Below are positions 25,560 through 33,820 of a stretch of DNA of 64,000 nt, in pieces (position 1 is the first letter of the stretch; each line of letters begins with the position of its first letter). The stretch covers positions 1 to 64,000 of the forward strand of contig CAKUWY010000008.1 of assembly GCA_934699585.1 (NCBI GenBank). Reading direction: 5' to 3'. The notes under the pieces were generated by a model. The model ran no database searches and had not been told where the DNA came from. It was given only the letters and a program-made list of their open reading frames with translations. Position numbers and translations under genes: made by a program. This DNA is from an uncultured Fibrobacter sp. (GTDB lineage: Bacteria; Fibrobacterota; Fibrobacteria; Fibrobacterales; Fibrobacteraceae).

Positions 25560-25850
25560 CTTGTTCTCTACACGAAATCTAGACAATTTCCATTGACTGA
25601 GAACGAGGCGAACGCTCACGCAGATATGCCGTTTTGTGGCGTATCTCGGTTTGCTGTGCCAGCCCTCAAGGCTGGACTTTGGTCGTATAGGCCAAAAGCA
25701 ACAGCCCTTTGGGGGCGTGGGTCGTTTGCGTTTATCAGTCAGAGGCAGTCTAGAGCCCCGTGTAGGTAAATGCAACGATCTGCGCCTTTTCTTGTATCCA
25801 CACAAAATTTGGCGAAGTTCTTTGCTAAGCAGGGGCGAACTCCATAGGTG
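25560..25850. ncRNA. Candidate structured non-coding element
   Basis: No convincing gene lies in this block, yet it holds at least four stems in about 160 bases: 25622-25630/25638-25646 (9 bp), 25659-25664/25670-25675 (6 bp), 25704-25707/25713-25716 (4 bp) and a 12-bp stem with one bulge, 25722-25734/25767-25778, enclosing a 32-base loop. It is more GC-rich than the AT-rich DNA on both sides. A minus-strand frame across it (25554-25952) looks spurious. It could be an RNA gene, a 5' leader of the next gene, or a repeated-element remnant; strand is undetermined. Confidence 0.4.
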
Positions 25851-25868
25851 TATACGATGGAGGCTTGC

Positions 25869-26570
25869 ATGGCTACAAAAAAAAGCAAAGAATTGGAAAC
25901 AGGTATTGATCAATTTATGAAAAACTTGTGCCGTTATATGCAAGATTCTCAAGAGGAATTGTCAAGGTATCGTTCTTGGAATCATTGCTATGAGCAATTT
26001 CAATCTGCTTTTAAGAAACGTAAAACGGATAGGGATATGCTTTGCTTGTGGCTGGCATGGTACTTGGCTAGTTGGGGAATGTTGCATAATTCAATGTTGT
26101 TAAGTTACAACTATAAAATCCATGCACCGATCGTAAATATCATTCTTGATATGGACAAAAAAAGCCTTAAAACTTTAAATAATTTAGAATGCCAAAATTG
26201 GCTTGATAATAAGGATGATTGCCAAAAAAAACTTGCTGATTTGTATTACAAAATTCGAGACTGCTATGAAAAGTTAGGCGTTTCTGGCACGGACACGTTG
26301 GTTACAAAAGTATTGCTAGGAACATTAGGATGTGTACCCGCATTTGATAACTTGTTTAAGAATGGAATATCTGGAAAAAGTAGTTGGCATAGAAGAACTT
26401 TGGCTTCAGATTACCTGACTGTTTTATCCAAATTCTATGTAAAATACGAAAAAGCAATAGGAAAGGCGTGTATGTCTATTAAGCAGTCTCACACATTTAT
26501 TAATGCCCAAATGAAAATATTTCCTCAGATGAAAATTCTTGATATGGGATTTTGGAAGAAGGAGAAGTGA
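25869..26570 (+). CDS. Orphan protein of an uncharacterised family, in AT-rich island
   Basis: A 233-residue protein without signal peptide. The segment RYRSWNHCYEQFQSAF followed by LWLAWYLASWGMLHNS and NYKIHAPIV resembles, from memory, an uncharacterised family found in scattered bacteria (SWxHCY...LASWGM). I cannot assign a function. The ATG at 25869 has a perfect GGAGG site five bases upstream, which decides against the earlier ATGs at 25848 and 25857. Base composition is clearly more AT-rich than the core genes, so recent transfer is likely. The FISUMP lipoprotein starts one base after its stop. Confidence 0.78.
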   Translation: MATKKSKELETGIDQFMKNLCRYMQDSQEELSRYRSWNHCYEQFQSAFKKRKTDRDMLCLWLAWYLASWGMLHNSMLLSYNYKIHAPIVNIILDMDKKSLKTLNNLECQNWLDNKDDCQKKLADLYYKIRDCYEKLGVSGTDTLVTKVLLGTLGCVPAFDNLFKNGISGKSSWHRRTLASDYLTVLSKFYVKYEKAIGKACMSIKQSHTFINAQMKIFPQMKILDMGFWKKEK

Positions 26571-26571
26571 T

Positions 26572-27789
26572 ATGAAAATTTTCAATAGCGAGCCAATGTC
26601 ATTTCAATCATTGTTTTTTGCAATTTATTTTGCCTGCTTTGCGACCTCATTTTTCGCTTGTGGGAATGAATCTGGAGCAGAAGCTGTTACTCCAATTGTA
26701 TCTGAGGTGGAAACATCATTTGAATTGGGAAAATGTACCTATGAATTAGAAGGAACCTCGATATATGTAAAGCGTGAAAATGTCAGTTACATTTGTGTAA
26801 ACGATAACTGGGTTAAGGGAAAAGGCGATGCTTTCCCATACTTAAGTTCTTCTCACGAAATTGTTCTTGCATCAAGTAACTCAAGTAACGGATCTAGTTC
26901 AACTCAAGATATCCAATTAGCCGGAAAATTTCGTATTAGATTCTTTCCTAACGCAGACAGTGTTTCGGGTATAATGGGTGACCAAATCTTTCTCTATGAT
27001 GTACCGCAGTATTTAAACGCAAATAAGTATCAAAAAAATAGATGTGGATTTCAGGGATGGGCTTTATCCCCAGAGGGAAATGTTGTTTATAAGGATAGAG
27101 ATGCTGTTACCATTTCTAATGATGTTAACTTATATGCAAAATGGTATTGTTCCGAACCTGAAAAATGTATAGAGAATGTCCTAACAGATTATCGTGACGG
27201 TCAAACTTATAGGACTATCTCTTTCATGGATCGTACATGGATGGCAGAAAATTTGAGATATAACCCTCCGAGCCCAGGATATGATTGGTCTTGGTGCTAT
27301 GAAGAATTGGAAAGTAATTGCAAGTATGGAAGATATTATACATATGCTGCAGCTTTAGATTCCCTAAAAACAGGATGTGGCTATAAAGCCACGAAATGCC
27401 AATTTAATCCTAATGACGAAGTAAAGGTTCAAGGAATTTGTCCCGATGGTTGGCATATACCTGTCGAAGATGATTTTAAAAGCTTAGCCATTATAAGATT
27501 CTATAAGGATACGTGCAATTTCTTTTCCAACATGATTGGTTCTAGCTCTGGACTAGAATATTATGTTTCCTATAACAATTTGCTGGAGAAAGACAAAGTT
27601 TATTTTTATCAGTGGGGGTCTGGATTGGATTTGTGGACAACTTCCTGGTATTATTGGTATAATGAGACTGATGGACGTATTGTTAATGTCCGTCATATCG
27701 ACGATTTAGCGTCATCAAGTGGACTTCCGGAGGGTCATACACTTGCTGTGTCGGGCTACCCTATCCGATGTGTGAAAGATTCTAATTAA
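26572..27789 (+). CDS. FISUMP lipoprotein with InlB-like repeat
   Basis: A 405-residue surface lipoprotein: signal with lipobox FFACG (lipid Cys about residue 30), a small N-terminal domain (CTYELEGTSIYVKRENVSYIC), a Ser/Asn linker, and an InlB B-repeat-like domain (FRIRFFPNADSVSGIMGDQ ... CGFQGWALSP ... VNLYAKW). A C-terminal FISUMP domain follows (DYRDGQTYRTISFMDRTWMA, CPDGWHIPVEDDF, YPIRCVKD). The ATG at 26572 follows GGAGAAG and is coupled to the orphan gene. It is AT-rich like its neighbour. The InlB-like repeat suggests adhesion or surface interaction; this is inference. Confidence 0.9.
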   Translation: MKIFNSEPMSFQSLFFAIYFACFATSFFACGNESGAEAVTPIVSEVETSFELGKCTYELEGTSIYVKRENVSYICVNDNWVKGKGDAFPYLSSSHEIVLASSNSSNGSSSTQDIQLAGKFRIRFFPNADSVSGIMGDQIFLYDVPQYLNANKYQKNRCGFQGWALSPEGNVVYKDRDAVTISNDVNLYAKWYCSEPEKCIENVLTDYRDGQTYRTISFMDRTWMAENLRYNPPSPGYDWSWCYEELESNCKYGRYYTYAAALDSLKTGCGYKATKCQFNPNDEVKVQGICPDGWHIPVEDDFKSLAIIRFYKDTCNFFSNMIGSSSGLEYYVSYNNLLEKDKVYFYQWGSGLDLWTTSWYYWYNETDGRIVNVRHIDDLASSSGLPEGHTLAVSGYPIRCVKDSN

Positions 27790-28046
27790 ACGAAAAGAGA
27801 AGGACAATGCAAGGATAACGGAAAATTAGGCGCACAGCAAGAGGAATCCGTAAAAAATGATTTAGAGAAACTAAGAACAAAAAAGGCTAGGAACAAATAT
27901 TTTTTTGTAACAAGTGAATTTTTTTGCGTTAGGGGGCATCGCACCTTTGTGGCGAGACTTGCCGTGGACCCTATCGGTCGCAAGGCTCCCTCCAGGGTGA
28001 CATCAACTAGAAGCCGGGGCTGCAATCAGGGGGAGACCTCCCCCTC
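27790..28046. other. Gap without recognisable gene
   Basis: AT-rich at first (27790-27930), then a GC-rich stretch (27935-28046) with small inverted repeats such as CAGGGGGAGACCTCCCCCT (28027-28045, GGGGGAG/CTCCCCC) and CCTGGAGGG-type halves near 27985-28000. A minus-strand frame of 79 residues (27786-28025) shows no start signal or recognisable fold, and I do not call it. Confidence 0.5.
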
Positions 28047-28075
28047 TTGACAACTTCTGCACCTGGAACTATATT
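28047..28075 (+). promoter_or_regulatory. Near-consensus promoter of the 27-residue ORF unit
   Basis: TTGACA (28047-28052), a 17-base spacer and TATATT (28070-28075). It is one of the two strongest sigma-70-like promoters I see here; the other is lexA's. Confidence 0.75.
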
Positions 28076-28082
28076 TTTGCAC

Positions 28083-28166
28083 ATGAACAAACTCTTTGGA
28101 CAGAACACCGCAGCAACGGCAATGGCAGCAAGCCCGGCAGCAGCCCGAGCTATTATGGGACTGTAA
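28083..28166 (+). CDS. Possible leaderless 27-residue peptide (or small RNA)
   Basis: ATG at 28083 lies seven bases after the -10, so transcription would begin at or next to the start codon. The frame encodes an Ala-rich peptide starting MNKLFGQNTAATAMAAS and ending ARAIMGL. A GC hairpin follows the stop by about 20 bases. The unit (about 28081-28215) could equally be a small RNA of about 130 bases. No family is recognised. The evidence is the compact promoter-ORF-hairpin arrangement. Confidence 0.45.
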   Translation: MNKLFGQNTAATAMAASPAAARAIMGL

Positions 28167-28187
28167 AATCCAGATAAAAAGTTTCAA

Positions 28188-28211
28188 GGGCAGCCCCGCA
28201 AACGGCTGCCC
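28188..28211 (+). terminator. Hairpin ending the small-ORF unit
   Basis: GGGCAGCC (28188-28195), an 8-base loop, GGCTGCCC (28204-28211), then TAATTATTT. The stem is strong and the T-tract imperfect. Confidence 0.65.
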
Positions 28212-28329
28212 TAATTATTTACCCAAAACTTTAACTATAAACCAAGGAAACGGAAGTTCTTAGATAAATATTATTCTATAATTACGCTGTAAAATTTGAG
28301 AATTTTCGATACCTATACAGGAGCATAAA

Positions 28330-29631
28330 ATGCGCAGAAGACTTTTGAGCGAAGGTGCCAAGGAACTCTCTTACGAAATCCGCGAGATCGTGAAGAAGGC
28401 AAACCAGCTCAAGGCCCTGGGTCTCCCCATCCACTGGGAAAACATCGGCGACCCCATCGAAAAGAAATGCCAGCTGCCCGACTGGATCAAGGACATCGTG
28501 GTGGACCTGGTCAAGACCAACCGCAGTTACGGCTACTGCCCCTCCAAGGGCATGCTGGAAACCCGCGAATTCCTGGTGAAGGAGAACAACAAGCTGGGCG
28601 GCGCGCAAATTAGCGTGGACGACATCCTGTTCTTCAACGGCCTGGGCGACGCCATCGCCACCATCTACGGGCTGCTCTCCATGAACACCCGCATTATCGG
28701 ACCGGCTCCGGCCTACTCCACCCACAGTTCCGCCGAAGCGGCACATGCCCACACGGCCCCCATCACCTACAGCCTCCAGCCCGAAAACCACTGGTACCCG
28801 GACTTGGAAGAACTGGAAAATAAGGTGAAGTACAACCCGAGCATCGCGGGCATTTTGGTGCTGAACCCGGACAACCCGACGGGCATGGTCTATCCGCTGG
28901 ATATCCTCAAGAAGATCGTGGATATCGCGAAGCGCTACAACCTGTTCATCATCTGCGACGAAATCTACAACAAGATTACCTACAATGGCGCCCACGCCTA
29001 CGCGCTGGCCGAATACATCGGTGACGTTCCGGGCATCGCGCTGAAGGGAATTTCGAAGGAATACCCGTGGCCGGGCGCTCGTTGCGGCTGGGCCGAATAC
29101 TACAACCGCGACAAGGACGAACAGTTCGACGCCTTCTGCCGTGCCATCGACAACGCCAAGATGGTGGAAGTCTGCTCCACCACACTCCCGCAGATGACCA
29201 TTCCCCGCGTGCTGGGCGATCCCCGCTTTATCGAGCACCGCACCGCGCTGAACGAGAAAATTGGCCGCCGAAGCGCCATCATCAACGAAATCCTTTCGGA
29301 CATTCCGGAACTCTACTTCAACCCCACCTACGGTGCGTTCTACAACACCATCATCTTCCGCGAAGGCACGCTAAACAGCCACCAGACGCTGAAAATCGAC
29401 AACCCGATTATCAAGAAGAAGGTGGAAGAATGGTGCAGCAAGACCACGAACCTGGACTACCGCTTCGTTTACTACCTGCTGGGCGCGAAGGGCATCTGCG
29501 TGGTGCCCAGCACCAGCTTCTGCACCGACCTGAAGGGCTTCCGTGTGACGCTTCTGGAAGAGGACGAAGAGGAACTGCGGGAAGTGTTCACCACTATCCA
29601 CGACGCCATCGTGGAATACCTGCACTCGTAA
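28330..29631 (+). CDS. Class I/II pyridoxal-phosphate aminotransferase (AlaA-like)
   Basis: A 433-residue fold-type I aminotransferase. Key sites are NGLGDAIATIYG, ILVLNPDNPTGMVY (substrate/PLP binding), IICDEIYNKITY (Asp contacting the PLP nitrogen), GISKEYPWPGARCGW (Schiff-base Lys243; Arg251 phosphate contact) and FRVTLLEED (substrate arginine). Relatives act as alanine or aspartate aminotransferases; which amino acid is used here is not certain. It has a TATAATT element near 28275 and its own terminator. It is a single-gene unit facing xth. Confidence 0.9.
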   Translation: MRRRLLSEGAKELSYEIREIVKKANQLKALGLPIHWENIGDPIEKKCQLPDWIKDIVVDLVKTNRSYGYCPSKGMLETREFLVKENNKLGGAQISVDDILFFNGLGDAIATIYGLLSMNTRIIGPAPAYSTHSSAEAAHAHTAPITYSLQPENHWYPDLEELENKVKYNPSIAGILVLNPDNPTGMVYPLDILKKIVDIAKRYNLFIICDEIYNKITYNGAHAYALAEYIGDVPGIALKGISKEYPWPGARCGWAEYYNRDKDEQFDAFCRAIDNAKMVEVCSTTLPQMTIPRVLGDPRFIEHRTALNEKIGRRSAIINEILSDIPELYFNPTYGAFYNTIIFREGTLNSHQTLKIDNPIIKKKVEEWCSKTTNLDYRFVYYLLGAKGICVVPSTSFCTDLKGFRVTLLEEDEEELREVFTTIHDAIVEYLHS

Positions 29632-29656
29632 TTATAAATCACAAACGAATTAAAAG

Positions 29657-29685
29657 AAAAGTCGCTCGAAAGGGCGACTTTTTTC
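29657..29685. terminator. Bidirectional terminator between aminotransferase and xth
   Basis: AAAAGTCGC (29657-29665) and GCGACTTTT (29674-29682) form a 9-bp stem with an A-run before and a T-run after, so it works for both convergent genes. Confidence 0.85.
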
Positions 29686-30506
29686 TACTGGACTTCCGCT
29701 TCTGCAGATGCGGACTTTATGGGCAGCGGAGCGAAGGGCGGTTCCAGCTCGATGCTGATGGGGCAATGGTCCGAACCCATGACCGTCGTGTGGATTTCGG
29801 AACGGACCACGTTGGGCATCAGGGCCCCATCTACAAAGGCATAGTCCAGACGCCAACCTACGTTCCTGCCGCGGGCACCAAAACGGTTGGACCACCAGGA
29901 GTAAACGTCCCGTGTGTCCGGGTGCAGCTTGCGGAAGGAATCCACAAAGCCGTGTTCCACGTACTTGTCCATCCAGGCGCGTTCCACAGGCAAGAAGCCG
30001 CTCACGTTCTCGTTTTCCTTGGGACGGGCAATGTCTATTTCCTTATGGCAGGTGTTGTAATCGCCCACCGTCAGCACGTGCTTGCCGTCGGCAACCCATC
30101 GTTCGGAATTTTCCAGAAAGGCGTCGTAAAAGCGGAGCTTGTAGTCCAGGCGGTCGTCACCGGAGCCGCCATTAGGGAAGTAGATGCTGTTGAGCACCCA
30201 GTCCGGGAACACCAGCTGCAGCACGCGGCCTTCGACGTCAAACTCTTCGATATCGAAACCGTAGTTCACCGCGTCGGGCTCGATTTTCGTAAGCACGCCT
30301 ACCCCGCTGTAGCCCTTTTTGCGCTGGCAGGGATTCCAGTAGGCAAAATAGCCTTCGGGCTTGGCCATGGATTCCGGAATCTGGTCTGTCTCGGCGCGGA
30401 CTTCCTGGAGGCACAGGATATCGGGATTGGTCTCGTGGAACCAGTTTTCCAGCCCCTTCTTGAGGGCTGAACGAATTCCGTTGACGTTCCAGCTGTAAAT
30501 GTTCAT
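29685..30506 (-). CDS. xth: Exodeoxyribonuclease III
   Basis: A 273-residue AP endonuclease/3'-exonuclease of base-excision repair. Active-site motifs are SWNVNGIRSALKKG, DILCLQEVRAE (Glu), GYSGVGVLTK, NSIYFPNGGSGDDRLDYK, VGDYNTCHKEIDIARP, RLDYAFVD and the terminal MGSDHCPISIEL (Asp-His). Length fits the ExoA/XthA family. A TATATCTTTA promoter-like element lies about 30 bases upstream of the ATG at 30506, adjoining a minus-strand terminator. Confidence 0.95.
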   Translation of the reverse strand: MNIYSWNVNGIRSALKKGLENWFHETNPDILCLQEVRAETDQIPESMAKPEGYFAYWNPCQRKKGYSGVGVLTKIEPDAVNYGFDIEEFDVEGRVLQLVFPDWVLNSIYFPNGGSGDDRLDYKLRFYDAFLENSERWVADGKHVLTVGDYNTCHKEIDIARPKENENVSGFLPVERAWMDKYVEHGFVDSFRKLHPDTRDVYSWWSNRFGARGRNVGWRLDYAFVDGALMPNVVRSEIHTTVMGSDHCPISIELEPPFAPLPIKSASAEAEVQ

Positions 30507-30540
30507 TATTTACCGTTCTTTATTTTACGGTATAAAGATA

Positions 30541-30573
30541 TAAAAAAAGAAACCCGACGTTGAACGCCGGGCT
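30541..30573 (-). terminator. Minus-strand terminator upstream of xth
   Basis: CCCG-A-CGT-TGA-ACG-C-CGGG stem (30553-30571), followed on the minus strand by TTTCTTTTTTT. It would stop antisense transcription coming from the proA side before the xth promoter. Confidence 0.7.
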
Positions 30574-30686
30574 CTTACACCCAAGTCCGATACCCTAGAC
30601 TACCACTCAATGTCGAGGGTAAAAACAAACCTGTATTTTGAAAATACACTTCTTTTTGTGAAAAAGCAAGTTTCTATATTAAAAAC

Positions 30687-31958
30687 ATGACTAAAAATTA
30701 TTCCAACTTGGACGAATATTCCGACCTTTTGGCGAAAAACGCCAAAAAGGCAAGCAAGAACCTGCGCACCCTCTCTGGCGAAAAGCGGAGCGCCGTGCTG
30801 AACCTGGTAGCAAAGTTGCTCCGGGAACACAAGCCGGAAATCCTGGCCGCGAACAAGCTTGACCTGGAAGCCGCCGCCGGAAAGCTGGACGACGCCAAAA
30901 TGGACCGTTTGACATTGAACGACGCCCGCATCGAGGCCATGGCCAAGGGCGCCGAAGAAATCGCCGCCTTTACTGACCCGCTGAACCGGGTGCTGGAAAG
31001 CCGCGAACTGAAGAACGGCATCAAGATTAGCCGCATGGCAGTACCTATCGGTTCCGTGTTCTTCATTTTTGAAAGCCGCCCCAACGTGACCATCGACGGC
31101 GCATGCCTCTGCTTCAAGGCAGGCAATGCCGTAATCCTCCGCGGGGGCAAGGAATCATTGAATTCCGCCAAGTGTCTTGCCGGGATTTTCCACAAGGCCC
31201 TTGCGGAAAACGGCATTGACGAAGACGCCGTGCAGCTGGTGACCGAAACCAGCCACGACCTGGTGGGCATGCTATTGCAGCGTAGCGACTGCATCGACCT
31301 GGTGATTCCCCGCGGTGGCGAGCGCCTGATCCGTGCGGTGGTGGAACAGAGCAAGATTCCCGTCATCAAGCACTTCAACGGCATCTGCCACGTGTATGTG
31401 GACAAGTCCGCCGACATGGACAAGGCCGTGAACATCTTGATTAACGCCAAGACCCAGCGCATCGGCGTGTGCAACGCCATGGAATGCGTGATTATCGACC
31501 GCCACATCGATGACGCCACCGTCAAGAAATTATTGGACTGCCTCGCCAACCGTGGCGTGGAACTCTTTGGCAACAAGGACGCCCAGAGCCACGACAGCCG
31601 CATCAAGGACATCGGCGACGACAGTAACTACCACCACGAATACCTGGCCCTGAAGGCCAGTGTGAAGTTCGTGGACAACGTGGCCGAAGCCTGCGAGCAT
31701 ATCGAGCAGAACAGCAGCCGCCACACCGAAGCCGTAGTTGCCGAAGACGCCAGCGTTCAGGACTACTTTGTCGCGAACGTGGACAGCAGCAGCGTGATGG
31801 TGAACGCCAGCACCCGCTTTGCCGACGGTGGCGAATACGGCCTGGGCGCCGAAGTGGGAATTTCTACCGACAAGCTGCACGCCCGCGGCCCTATGGGCGT
31901 GGAAAGCCTTTGCAGCTACAAGTGGGTTCTGCGCGGCAACGGCCAGGTGAGAGGATAA
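30687..31958 (+). CDS. proA: Gamma-glutamyl phosphate reductase
   Basis: A 423-residue NADPH-dependent reductase, second step of proline synthesis. Motifs are VPIGSVFFIFESRPNVTIDG, AVILRGGKES, LVIPRGGERLIRAV, and the catalytic cysteine in RIGVCNAMECVIID; the C-terminal FADGGEYGLGAEVGIST and RGPMGVESLCSYKWVLRGNGQ are near-universal in ProA. TATATTA about six bases before ATG 30687 resembles the short-leader arrangement seen elsewhere here. No proB is adjacent. A heptamer array starts at its stop codon. Confidence 0.96.
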   Translation: MTKNYSNLDEYSDLLAKNAKKASKNLRTLSGEKRSAVLNLVAKLLREHKPEILAANKLDLEAAAGKLDDAKMDRLTLNDARIEAMAKGAEEIAAFTDPLNRVLESRELKNGIKISRMAVPIGSVFFIFESRPNVTIDGACLCFKAGNAVILRGGKESLNSAKCLAGIFHKALAENGIDEDAVQLVTETSHDLVGMLLQRSDCIDLVIPRGGERLIRAVVEQSKIPVIKHFNGICHVYVDKSADMDKAVNILINAKTQRIGVCNAMECVIIDRHIDDATVKKLLDCLANRGVELFGNKDAQSHDSRIKDIGDDSNYHHEYLALKASVKFVDNVAEACEHIEQNSSRHTEAVVAEDASVQDYFVANVDSSSVMVNASTRFADGGEYGLGAEVGISTDKLHARGPMGVESLCSYKWVLRGNGQVRG

Positions 31959-31991
31959 TTCGGAATTCGGATTTCAGAGTTCGGATTTTGG
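31957..31991 (+). repeat. Heptamer-period array
   Basis: AATTCGG, AATTCGG, ATTTCAG, AGTTCGG, ATTTTGG: five words in phase, beginning at the proA stop and of the same class as 22771-22805. A palindromic unit ATTCCCGCGAAGGCGGGAAT follows at about 32003-32022. Confidence 0.88.
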
Positions 31992-32055
31992 GAATAAAAT
32001 GTCATTCCCGCGAAGGCGGGAATCTCCTTTAATAAACAAGAACTGCTAACTAGTT

Positions 32056-32406
32056 ATGAAATTTGAAGAGTTAATCAAAGAAATTAAATTCGAAGTGGTC
32101 GTGGACGGGGTTGCACTTGCTCCGGCGATTGTACAGGATGCCGACAAGGGCGACGTGCTGATGATGGCCTGGATGAACGAGGAAGCCCTCCGCCGCACGC
32201 ACGAATGCGGCGAGATGGTATTCTGGAGCCGTAGCCGCAAGGAATACTGGCACAAGGGCGACACCAGCGGAAACGTGATGACCGTCGTGGAATGGGCCGC
32301 CGACTGCGACTCCGACGCGCTCCTGTTCAAGGTCCGCATGCAAGGCCCGCAGGTCGCTTGCCACACGGGCGCGAGAAGCTGTTTTTTTAAAGTCTGCGAC
32401 AAATAA
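32056..32406 (+). CDS. hisI: Phosphoribosyl-AMP cyclohydrolase
   Basis: A 116-residue single-domain HisI that opens the purine ring of phosphoribosyl-AMP in histidine synthesis. Motifs are VLMMAWMNEEALRRT, MVFWSRSRKEYWHKGDTSGN, the Asp-rich metal site DCDSDALLFKV and the cysteine/histidine region VACHTGARSCFF. No HisE (pyrophosphohydrolase) domain is fused. It follows proA by 97 bases that hold a heptamer array and a palindrome, so co-transcription is possible but not certain. Confidence 0.95.
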   Translation: MKFEELIKEIKFEVVVDGVALAPAIVQDADKGDVLMMAWMNEEALRRTHECGEMVFWSRSRKEYWHKGDTSGNVMTVVEWAADCDSDALLFKVRMQGPQVACHTGARSCFFKVCDK

Positions 32407-32415
32407 AACGCTTTG

Positions 32416-32478
32416 TGTGTAGTGTGTAATGTGTAATGTGTGATGGGTATTTTCACATTCCACATTTCACATTCCACA
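32416..32478. repeat. Strand-switching heptamer array, nine units
   Basis: TGTGTAG, TGTGTAA, TGTGTAA, TGTGTGA, TGGGTAT, then TTTCACA, TTCCACA, TTTCACA, TTCCACA. The second half approximates the reverse complement of the first, in the same 7-base frame. Confidence 0.9.
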
Positions 32479-32500
32479 CCAATAACAGGTGGTTAGCAAT

Positions 32501-33820
32501 ATGAAAAAATTTCTCGCGTTGTTATTCGCAGTAGCAATCTCAGTATTTGCCCAGGATTTTCACCAGATGGGCAGCAACTACTACGCCTACCCCACTCCCA
32601 CCGCCAAGTACACCAAGGCTCCTGCCGGTTACAAGCCGTTCTATATAAGCCACTATGGCAGGCACGGCAGCCGCTTTCATCAGCCCGCCGACCATTATCA
32701 TTTTCTCTATAGCACTCTTGCAAAAGCCGACTCTGCCGGCAAGCTTACCGACCTGGGCAAGAGCCTGCTGGAGCGCGCCAAATATCTGGACGAATACGCC
32801 GCCCCGCGAGCAGGAGACCTGACTCAACTGGGCGTTGCACAGCACCAGGGAATCGCCAAGCGCATGGTGAAGAACTTTCCCGAAATCTTTGGGAAAAATG
32901 CCTACATCGAGGCCTACGCCAGCACATCGGTGCGTTGCGTGGTGAGCATGGCGGCATTCCTTGAAGAACTGCGGGCCCAGAAACCAAAACTGGACATCCA
33001 TCAGGAATCAGGCAAGTACCTGATGAGCTTTATCAACCCGCTGGATTTCGGAAAAATCATCAGCGAATCCAACACCCCCGCCTGGCAAAAAGAAAACGAA
33101 AAGATGTACAGCCACGTGAACCCCTCCCGCATGATGCACGCGATTTTCAATGATTCGACATACGTACAGAAGAACATCGATGCGGGCGACCTTTACAGCA
33201 AGATTTACGAAATCGGAAACAGCCTTCAGGGCAGCCCCGAAATCCAGTTCAGCTTTGATGACCTGTGGACCGAAGACGAACTTTTTGCCCGCTGGCGTGC
33301 ACAGAATGCCTGGTGGTACAGCGTTCTCGGGAACAATCCCTTCGGCAAGAAAGAAGGCCTAGAAAACGCCCGCCCCCTCCTGAAAAACGTCCTCGAAATA
33401 GCCGACAAGGTGATTGCCGCCGATACGACCAATACAAAAACAAAAAGTGGGAAACAACCTGCCGCCACGTTGCGCTTTGGTCACGACACCATGGTGTTCC
33501 CCTTCGCCGTATTGCTGCAAATGGAAAACGGCACGCGGAATACAGGCATCGAAATCGCCGAAATGGAAGGCCTGCACAAGGTCTGGCGTGACTACGAAAT
33601 CTCCCCCATGGCCGCCAACGTGCAGTTTGTCTTTTACAAGTCCAGCAAGAAGGGCGCACCAATTCTTGTGAAGGCAATGCTCAACGAAACCGAGCAGAAA
33701 CTGCCGGTGACTTGTGAGACGAAAGACGAGAGACGAGAGACGAAAGATTGCCCAGCCGCCCCCTATTACCGCTGGGACGATTTTCGTGAATTCTACGGCA
33801 AGATTGCCAACAAGAATTAA
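32501..33820 (+). CDS. Secreted histidine acid phosphatase family protein
   Basis: A 439-residue histidine-phosphatase (branch 2) protein with a signal peptide (MKKFLALLFAVAISVFA, then QDFHQ). The catalytic motif is SHYGRHGSRFH (RHGxRxH) and the distal proton donor is in LRFGHDTMVFP (His-Asp). Relatives hydrolyse phosphomonoesters such as phytate or inositol phosphates outside the cytoplasm. Near the C-terminus, residues TCETKDERRETKDCPAAP are encoded by a heptamer run (33716-33750) that looks inserted. The 3' end overlaps trmJ by four bases, convergent. Confidence 0.88.
   Translation: MKKFLALLFAVAISVFAQDFHQMGSNYYAYPTPTAKYTKAPAGYKPFYISHYGRHGSRFHQPADHYHFLYSTLAKADSAGKLTDLGKSLLERAKYLDEYAAPRAGDLTQLGVAQHQGIAKRMVKNFPEIFGKNAYIEAYASTSVRCVVSMAAFLEELRAQKPKLDIHQESGKYLMSFINPLDFGKIISESNTPAWQKENEKMYSHVNPSRMMHAIFNDSTYVQKNIDAGDLYSKIYEIGNSLQGSPEIQFSFDDLWTEDELFARWRAQNAWWYSVLGNNPFGKKEGLENARPLLKNVLEIADKVIAADTTNTKTKSGKQPAATLRFGHDTMVFPFAVLLQMENGTRNTGIEIAEMEGLHKVWRDYEISPMAANVQFVFYKSSKKGAPILVKAMLNETEQKLPVTCETKDERRETKDCPAAPYYRWDDFREFYGKIANKN
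33716..33750 (+). repeat. Heptamer-period array inside a coding sequence
   Basis: GAGACGA, AAGACGA, GAGACGA, GAGACGA, AAGATTG: five 7-base words in phase, translated as part of the phosphatase. Confidence 0.85.

Noticed and set aside
25554..25952. 132-residue minus-strand frame over the structured block
   Set aside because: Low-quality composition, no ribosome site, and it covers several stems; more likely non-coding.
27786..28025. 79-residue minus-strand frame after the second FISUMP gene
   Set aside because: No start signal or recognisable domain, in mixed-composition DNA.
29067..30470. 467-residue plus-strand frame across aminotransferase end and xth
   Set aside because: Out of frame with one gene and antisense to the other; it crosses a bidirectional terminator.
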